Below are positions 57,605-64,000 of a DNA stretch of 64,000 nt, piece by piece (within the stretch, counting starts at the first letter, position 1; the number at the start of each line of letters is the position of its first letter). A program made the translations under genes and the position numbers. The notes below the pieces were generated by a model that saw only the letters and a program-made list of their open reading frames with translations, made no database searches and was not told the DNA's origin. This stretch comes from Hyperoplus lanceolatus (taxonomy: Eukaryota > Chordata > Actinopteri > Uranoscopiformes > Ammodytidae): assembly GCA_026929865.2 (NCBI GenBank), contig CM049418.1, positions 11,821,001 to 11,885,000 on the forward strand, in the 5' to 3' direction.

Positions 57605-57890
57605 TTACTTTATAATAATAATAATAATAATTGATAGGTTTTATATAGCGCTTTTTGTGGTCACTCAAAGACGCTTTACATTGCATAGAAATATATACAT
57701 AAAGAAAAGAAAGAAACACGAAAACAAATTAAAATAGAGTCGGGTGTGGTATGGGTGGAGTCAGGGGTCGTATGCTATCTTGAAGAGATGAGTTTTGAGT
57801 TGGCTTTTGAATGAGTTTATTGAGTCTGAGTTTCGGATGTTTGGGGGGAGGGGTAATTGTACTCCACAACAATTCAGTTGGCCATACTCT
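57605..57890 (-). pseudogene. LINE (L2-like) C-terminus and 3' end
   Basis: The minus-strand frame reads LPPNIRNSDSINSFKSQLKT, HLFKIAYDP, the classic C-terminal motif of L2/Rex-type LINEs, followed by a 3' UTR and (TAA)n tail at 57613-57632. Cut off by the GC tract. Confidence 0.75.
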
Positions 57891-57972
57891 ACTCCCCCCC
57901 CAACCCCCCCCCCAGGAGGGGGGGGGGGGGCCCCCGGGGGCGGCCCCCCCCCCGCCCCCCCCCCCCCCCCGG
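57891..57972. repeat. Poly-C / poly-G tract
   Basis: About 80 bp made almost only of C runs, one G run and CCCGGG. It joins two LINE 3' ends in opposite orientation. Likely low-quality sequence or an assembly join. Confidence 0.9.
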
Positions 57973-58170
57973 GAAAATCAAATGACATTTTTCAAAAAAG
58001 GCTCCCGTTTCATCTACCTCTACCAAGTCCCTCACCATATCCAGTTCCACCTCAAAACCCATCTCTTCTCCTACATCACCAACCCAAGCCCCATTAACTT
58101 TACATTTGCTTTGGTTTGTTCTTGTGTCCCTTAAGTAAAGCACTATATGAATCCAATATATTAGTATTAC
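57973..58170 (+). pseudogene. LINE C-terminus and 3' end, opposite orientation
   Basis: The + strand reads HHIQFHLKTHLFSYITNPSP then a stop at ~58133 after CSCVP, followed by AAGTAAAGCACTATATGAAT, a typical L2-like 3' end. Facing the minus-strand LINE end at 57605-57890. Confidence 0.6.
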
Positions 58171-58528
58171 CAGGCCATCTGTCTGAAGGTGATAAGGAGA
58201 CCTGAAGACTCCTTATGTAGCGGACCCATAAGACGGGGTGTTAAGTCAGTTCCCTGGTCAGGATCTCCTCCAGGATGCCTACAAGGAAAAAACAAGAGCA
58301 CTTATCAGTTTTGGAGTGGTTACAGACAGACAGACATACATACATACATACAGACTCACTCACTCAGATACTTTTGCCCATCTACTTCCACAGTGCATGT
58401 GGTTCTGGCTTCCTGTCACCATGTTACACCTAACATCTGTTTGCTGGCTGGAGTCAATAGCACATGGTACAAGACTATTTCTAATACATAGTCCAGCAGA
58501 TATGTCAAAGCATTGTGCTTTTTTTTGA
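58171..58528. other. No recognisable gene
   Basis: Unremarkable sequence with a (CATA)n-like stretch at 58334-58350. Confidence 0.4.
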
Positions 58529-58530
58529 TA

Positions 58531-58695
58531 CAAACATGAGCTTTGGTGGTGTACTACAACCCAAGCTACTGGTACTATAACAGCCAATGGCGGCATTTTT
58601 TTTTTTTTTTTTTAGATCGCAGCCATACGAAAAGGCCCTATAGCCAAAACTCTTCACTAGGGCATGCTCTAACAGTGTGCCAAAGCTCATGTTTG
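58531..58695. mobile_element. Small MITE with CAAACATGAGCTTTGG inverted ends
   Basis: CAAACATGAGCTTTGG (58531-58546) and CCAAAGCTCATGTTTG (58680-58695), each flanked by TA, enclose 165 bp that includes a 19-base T run. Fits a Tc1/mariner-type MITE. Confidence 0.75.
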
Positions 58696-58739
58696 TATAA
58701 AAATAAACACAATGAATTTACATACCTGGACTAACATGA

Positions 58740-59817
58740 CATTCAACTACCAGAATCAACAACAGCAGTTCAGACACGAGGCCATTCAAAGTGCTATAAA
58801 TTAAACTTGAATAAATCAAATATTCTCTCACCCACGTCCTGGTGTCAGGAGGAAGGAAGCTCCAAGATGATGGACTCACTCAGCCAACTCTTCTCTGCTC
58901 CTCAACTCCATTTCTACATTTTTATATAAAAAAAAAGAAAAAAGTTTGATGGCAGTCTACTAGCTTGTTCATTTGCAAACTATTGCTCTGCCTGTGTCAC
59001 AAATGTAGTTCATAATTAAACAACATCCAGCGCCAGTAGAGGCCCTTCAAATGGTGTGTTTATGTGTTCTCCTCAAGTAAGACATACAGTGTGTAGAATT
59101 TTGGGATTTTTTTTCATGGCAGACTTGGAAAAAAATAATTACAATATCCATACATACATTTCATTTAGCTGAATCTTTTTTTTAAAAATTATTATCTTGT
59201 ATCTCCGTATTTCACCATACCGTGGACCAAGGCATGGGCGCTGCCATTTTGGAAGCGTCATAGTTGGAATGTCATCAGCTCTACAGAAGCACAGAATGGA
59301 ACAGTTGGCCACACTATGTCCATCAGAACTACCAGCTGGAATGTTCTTGAAGCATTTCTGTAGCTTCTCTGAACAGGACCCATAGAGACCAACTGTTGTG
59401 ATGATTTCATATTACACGCTGCACCTTTAAGTTAAGTATTTCTTTTGTCAATCACACACACACTTACCTAACGCACATGCAAGGTGAGTCACAGGCATGG
59501 CCATCCGTATTACATTTAGCTCACCCCTCCTACACTTCCAACACATGGTGAGCTGTTGCTGCTGCATTGATTCCTCCTGACAGAACCAACAACAACAAAG
59601 TAAAGAGGAACTCCAGTCAGCCTCCCAATGTCGTGCTGCCACCCTGTGGCATTAATGGGTATAACACCCAGAAGCACAACTTCATAGAAGACTGAATAAA
59701 AGTTGTTTAAAACCTTAAATAAATCATCAACAAGTGCTGGGATACATGATATTACGATCACTGATTAAATGAATAGGTAAAAAACAAATTGTCATTCAAG
59801 ACAAGATCCCAGACCTA
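58740..59817. other. No recognised gene; repeat fragments
   Basis: 59088-59420 begins CAGTGTGTAGAATTTT and ends TTACACGCTGCACCTTTAA, loosely inverted, possibly an old MITE. 59430-59535 shares TTTGTCAATCACACACAC and TTTAGCTCACCCCTCCTACA with 44915-44980. Confidence 0.4.
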
Positions 59818-59821
59818 CCCT

Positions 59822-60082
59822 GCGTCCCAATCCCCATGCTTGCCTACTATTTAGTATGCCAGAAAAAGATTTAGGATGTCTCAATGCATGCACGTCATTT
59901 GTAGTATGCTGAAAATACAAAAATGTCCCACTAACTCCAATAGCATTTTCAAGTATTTGTCTTTATTCTTGACCTTATCTAATTTTTTTCTCTCTCACGT
60001 CTGTGGCCCTAAAACTCTTCTATACTTTAGTATGTAGTGTAGTAAAAAGGAAGAGTTTGTGATTTGGAACACAGGGCAAGTA
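59822..60082 (+). mobile_element. MITE with CCCTGYGTYCCAA termini
   Basis: Left tip CCTGCGTCCCAATCCCCATG, right tip GATTTGGAACACAGGG: imperfect inverted ends. The internal GCCAGAAAAAGATTTAGGAT, GCATGCACGTCATTTGTAGT matches copies at 35640-35730 (inverted) and 36556-37600 (interrupted by another MITE). Confidence 0.75.
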
Positions 60083-60770
60083 CTGAGTGGGTGAATGAAC
60101 ATACTTTTCAAAAGGTTGACATTTATGTATTACAATTCATTTCGGAATATTCAAATATTTTGAGATGCTGCAATTCTTCAAGAGCTGTACTTTACCAAAT
60201 TAAACAAAAAAGAGGGCCTGACATATCACTATATGTCTAATGAATATAGAATATATGGGAATTTCACATTTTGAGGGAAAAATTATAAATGAGATTGACA
60301 ATAGGCATCACAAGCCAGACACAGAACATCTACTCACACACACGCACACACACACATACACACATAAAGACACTGCATTAGAAAGACAAATATAATAAAA
60401 TACATCTATCTATGTCTCTCAAGGCCCAACCATGCATACAATCTCACATTTAAAACAAAGTAAAATAAAACATAATTAAAAAAATCTCCACTGATACACA
60501 GATTTCATATAAACAGGTGTATTGGGGGTGGGATATAAGTGGAGTAACTTTATTTGTGTTCCTTCAGACTCTGACCTCAAAGAAAAGCCTACCTCACACT
60601 GCCCCCTGCAGGCTGCTCTGACCCACTGCAGACTACTGTCAAATAGCAATAGAAAAGTAAATAAGGCTGCATTTATTATTATTAATTATTAATTAAGTAA
60701 TTATTACTCTCCACCATACGTATTCTTCTGTTTATTACTTCTTCTTCCTTCCATTTTTCGAGCTGCTACT
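60083..60770. other. No recognisable gene; (CA)n at 60333-60358
   Basis: AT-rich, with a short CA microsatellite and ATTATTAATTAATTA runs at 60675-60705. Confidence 0.45.
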
Positions 60771-60774
60771 CCTC

Positions 60775-62330
60775 CCACACCGTTTCACTTAGAAACGCAA
60801 CAATTTCACAGAACGTCCGTCCCTACCCCGAATGGTGTGCTATTATACAGTTTTTTGAATTTCCGCTAGGGGGCGCTGTTATTACGCCCCGACTGAAGAA
60901 AGTTTGAGAGGCCGCGCCCATCACACCGTAAATCCGATTGACTTGAAATTTCTCACACGGGTGTATTTGCAAACTATTGCTCTACAAAAAAGCCTCTGGG
61001 ACCATAAAAGTCCTTCGGGGAATAACAGGGTGTTATCCACAACTTTCTGAAATTTTACTGTATCGACACCAAATTTCTCGTGAAGCCCCGGGGGACTACG
61101 AAGAACATACCCGTAAAAGATTAGTAGGACAACTTCAAAAACGTGGCCGCCATTGACCAAAAAGTTTACGCAGGGGCGGGGCCTATCAACAATTTGGCCA
61201 TAGAGCTGTTAAGCGGAAGTGGCGGAATTACGGGGAATGGGGCCTATCGGCTGAAAAAAAATTAATGGGAGTCTATGGAAAATAATTTACTATTTTCTGG
61301 TCCCAGTCATTAAATGCCCTGGATAACATATATGTTTTGTATGGGTCTAAATGATCATTTTTCATGTGAAGAGTTTCACATGAAATTCGTCTAACGGCTT
61401 TTGAAAAAATGTTACGTGAACAACTACAAGTCTTGTCGCCTCTGTGACGTCACCTCAACACATTCCCTCCACTTCTCGATTGACAGTGCTAATGCTAATG
61501 GCTGGCGTGGACAACGCCAACAATCTCCCCACTCGAGAAATTGAAACTCTCCACGCGTCCACTTGTGTAGTGGTTTTCACCACGCTGAAGACTTTTGTCT
61601 TGTCATTGAAAGAAGGCGTTAAAGTGCATTAAAGACACAGCCATGTTTCTGAGCTAGGCGGGTGCCAGTGGTGTTGACGTATATCATAAGTGTCAAGAGC
61701 AGCGAAGAGCTGGAGTCCACAAAAGCGCTCTGCACAAAACCTGACCGTATCCAGCTTCTACTCGCTAAATGGTTCCATTCTTTGCACGAAAAAATACCAT
61801 CTAAATCCATACAAAACATATGTGTAATCGAAGGCATTTCATGACTGGGTCCAGAAAATAATACATTTCTTTCCATTGACTACCGTTGTAATTTTTCCAT
61901 GCCCCGGAAGTAAGGCACTTCCGCTTAACAGCTCTATAACTCCTTAACCATAGGTCCTATCATCATCAAACTTGCTGGGTATGTGCAGAAGTCATGTGGT
62001 AACATGTCCCTGGAAACTTATCGAGATTAACCCATAGGGGGCGCCACAAATGCCCCCTGACTCTGATTGACTTGAAATTTCTTACACTTACGCCCCTCCC
62101 ACCGTAAGTCCGATTGACTTGAAATTTCTCCCATAGCTGTATTTTAGGGTGCTCTACAAAAAAGCCTCTTGGATCATTAAAGTCAACCTGGAAATATTTT
62201 TGGCTAATTAGCATAAACTGAAAAACAGGGTTTTAACCACAACTTTGTGAAGTTTTACTTTAGCAAAACCAAATGTCTCACTAAGCCCCGGGGGACTATG
62301 ACGCACGTCTCTGATTGACTTGACATTTCT
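60775..62330. repeat. Degenerate repeat array (GATTGACTTGAAATTTCT units), interrupted by a MITE
   Basis: GATTGACTTGAAATTTCTYAC occurs at ~60938, 62073, 62112 and (variant) 62313. CTCTACAAAAAAGCCTCTKG occurs at ~60979 and 62150, and AAGCCCCGGGGGACTA at ~61083 and 62284. This is a fish repeat type whose units also carry TAGGGGGCG. The MITE at 61203-61934 splits it. Confidence 0.75.
61203..61934. mobile_element. Long-TIR MITE, copy 2 (732 bp), inverted relative to copy 1
   Basis: Ends GAGCTGTTAAGCGGAAGTGG and its complement at 61917-61934, flanked by TA. Internal sequence is the reverse complement of 3651-4413: CTCCACTTCTCG.TTGACAGT, GGCGTGGACAACGCCAACAA and TGCACAAAACCTGACCGTAT. The flanks join as GGCCATAACTCCTTAACC, the usual continuous form of the host repeat. 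Confidence 0.88.
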
Positions 62331-62334
62331 TACA

Positions 62335-63230
62335 CATGTACACAGGGGCGTAGCACCAAATTCTGGGCCCCTATACAAAAAGTCCTGATGGGCCCCCTGA
62401 AAAGCGGTCTTACAATACACATGTCTCTCTGAGCCAGACAACTCCACAATATTTCATCTGATGACTGACCAAATCATTACTTTTACCGGTGTTTCCCCCA
62501 TAATATGTCTTAGTCAAGGTGGTCACTGGGCGGGGCCACAGGAGGTGCGGCGAAAATTTTGGGGGTATTTTGCTCAAAGATGCCAATGCGCACTATAGAA
62601 ATAAACAACTGTTTATTTGAATACAGATGTGCAATTTTGTTTGCTATGTGCAAGTATAATTTTACAGACAGTACAAAACACAATTAAAGAAAACTTCTAC
62701 TGTTTTTGTGCAATACTATGCAGACACACTAAATACAAATAATAGACCATACACTTGTGTCGGCACATCAAGTGCAAATTAAACTTTTTAAAGTTCCTTT
62801 GTGGATGGGGGGCTGTGATTATTGTGGACAATAGGCCTACTGTGATGCGATAGCCTATAATTAATTAATGGTTATTATTAGCCTACTGGCTTGATTTCTT
62901 TTTAAATACAGGTTGTTTTGGAACATGTCTTTCCCAATTTAAAACATAAAAATAAAGCAGCATTGAACATTCATAAAATCAATCTTGTTGGCCTACACTA
63001 GCATGCTGTTCTACAAATAACTCAATAGTTGAAATAATAAATACAATGTGTTTTCCCCTTAAAATGTTGAAATGCATTTCAAAAGCAGTAACAGTGTGGC
63101 ACTTCTTTAAACTTACTGAAACTTGCAGGGGCCATCACCCTCATGTATTCATCAGACTTTTCTTTGCGCTGTCTGAGCTGATAGATAGGTTGTGTGGCCA
63201 CAGTGATGTGGAGTCTTAAACTGTCCTAGC
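62335..63230. repeat. MITE-like fragments, no gene
   Basis: 62342-62400 (GGGGCGTAGCACCAAATTCT) and 62488-62560 (CCGGTGTTTCCCCCATAATA, then GGGCGGGGCCACAGGAGGTG) resemble widespread fish repeats by recall. The remainder is AT-rich. Confidence 0.4.
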
Positions 63231-63734
63231 TTTGCCAGCACTTATTTCTGTACAGCTAAATATCCCCATAGAAACATTGCTGCGTTTATTTTCGCCACCA
63301 GTTCAATTCAATGTTGGCTTGCTCCTGCTTACTCTCCCGCATACATGGCTTAGTCATGCGCAGGCCCCTGATCTCCTTGCAAGGGTCAGGGGCCTATCAC
63401 GAGCCAGTCAATTATTTCTTTTTTTGGAATGGCATTGTTCAGGGCCTTCAAAGATCGGGGCCACACATTTAGCTTTAACATTTAACTTACATGACCTGAA
63501 ATACAGTGAAGTGACATTCACTCTGTGGATTACCAACCTATCGTCACCAAATTGTTTACACAGCATCAGGGGACGGCCACAACTCGGGACTGGAGTTCGG
63601 AAAGGCGGCGGTTCGTAGAAGCGTTCTGGCGCGGCCGAAGCAACACCGGCCTGCGCAGGGCTGCCCGTACTTTCAAAATCTCCGCGGGATTTTCTAGTAT
63701 TATTTTATTCCTAAAAAGTCCTGGAAAATAACAA

Positions 63735-64000
63735 CGTAGATTGAAAGATCGTCTCAAGCATTGCTTCATTTCAGCCAGCTCAGCTGTAATTGTTCTCCTC
63801 CATGTGGTTTTTGGCCTTCCACGCGTTCTCTTTCCTGTTGGTGTCCATCTCAAGGCAACCTTGGGGATACGCTGACAGTCCATTCTTAGAACATGTCCAA
63901 GCCATTTCAGACGTCGACGTTTCATGTCGTCCTCCGGTTTGTCTATAGGTCTTGGTTGGAGATTTTCACTGGCCAGAAAATGCGGCAAATTCTTCTCAGA
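63735..64000 (-). pseudogene. RTE/jockey-type LINE ORF2 C-terminus (runs off window)
   Basis: The minus-strand frame reads DMKRRRLKWLGHVLRMDCQR, IPKVALRWTPTGKRTRGRPK, TTWRRTITAELAEMK, a conserved C-terminal segment of a widespread fish and invertebrate non-LTR retrotransposon group. Its upstream RT would lie beyond 64000. After ~63745 the frame continues into unrelated sequence, so the end is truncated. Confidence 0.75.

Noticed and set aside
57761-58143. Gly/Pro-rich frames on both strands
   Set aside because: They depend on the poly-C/G tract. The only real coding signal there is the LINE C-terminus on each side.
63232-63618. 128-codon plus-strand frame
   Set aside because: No domain or splice context; its right end overlaps DNA next to a decayed LINE.

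Overview
The window looks like teleost (ray-finned fish) nuclear DNA, probably from a spiny-rayed fish. It carries spliced eukaryotic exons, long GT/GA/TA microsatellites, L1 and L2/Rex-like LINE remnants, Tc1, hAT and PIF/Harbinger DNA transposons, and many small fish-type MITEs. Only one host gene is recognised with confidence: the last exon of jagn1 (Jagunal homolog 1) at the left edge, on the + strand. The other ~63 kb is transposon-dominated, apparently intergenic DNA. Most open frames in it are transposon-derived or chance.

Layout. 1-740: jagn1 terminal exon and 3' UTR. 1-6.3 kb: MITE ends, two minus-strand LINE 3' ends, a long-TIR MITE (3651-4413) and one unidentified candidate terminal exon (4593-4716). 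6.45-14.2 kb: a ~7.7-kb foldback element. Its inverted arms are tandem arrays of a ~167-bp AT-rich unit (about 7 units left, about 25 right), capped by ~300-bp unique inverted termini. Its centre holds a GC-rich 75-bp minisatellite, a LINE fragment and a small exon-like gene end. This is the most unusual structure in the window. 15-18 kb: GA microsatellite, LINE reverse transcriptase remnant, hAT-like element. 18.9-22.5 kb: an old repeat interrupted by Tc1-derived elements, one of them a 1.3-kb palindrome of a transposase 3' half, followed by a ~1.1-kb repeat found again inverted at 38.4-39.6 kb. 22.5-28 kb: microsatellites, truncated LTR and LINE pieces, two CTCF-like motifs.

28.1-34.2 kb: a complete-looking two-gene PIF/Harbinger element. 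It has a four-exon MADF/BESS DNA-binding gene on + and a two-exon DDE transposase on -, convergent. A solo LTR (5-bp duplication) and a 1.5-kb hAT element (8-bp duplication) are nested between the two genes. 35-39.6 kb: further copies of the 18.9-22.5 kb repeats and a MITE whose empty site can be read from paralogs in the same window. 45.1-51.6 kb: a decayed L1 with a large endonuclease deletion, split by an unidentified 2.6-kb insert. 53.4-57.6 kb: a second, different Harbinger element pairing a Myb/SANT-like gene with a minus-strand transposase. 57.6-64 kb: LINE ends joined at a poly-C/G tract, MITEs, a degenerate repeat array with a second copy of the long-TIR MITE, and an RTE-like LINE C-terminus.

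In the Harbinger elements the transposase supplies DDE catalysis and the MADF or SANT protein is the expected DNA-binding partner. Almost every frame break in these genes lies in or next to a homopolymer run, so sequencing or assembly error is a real alternative to decay. Names for hAT, LINE and MITE families come from motif recognition, not database search.
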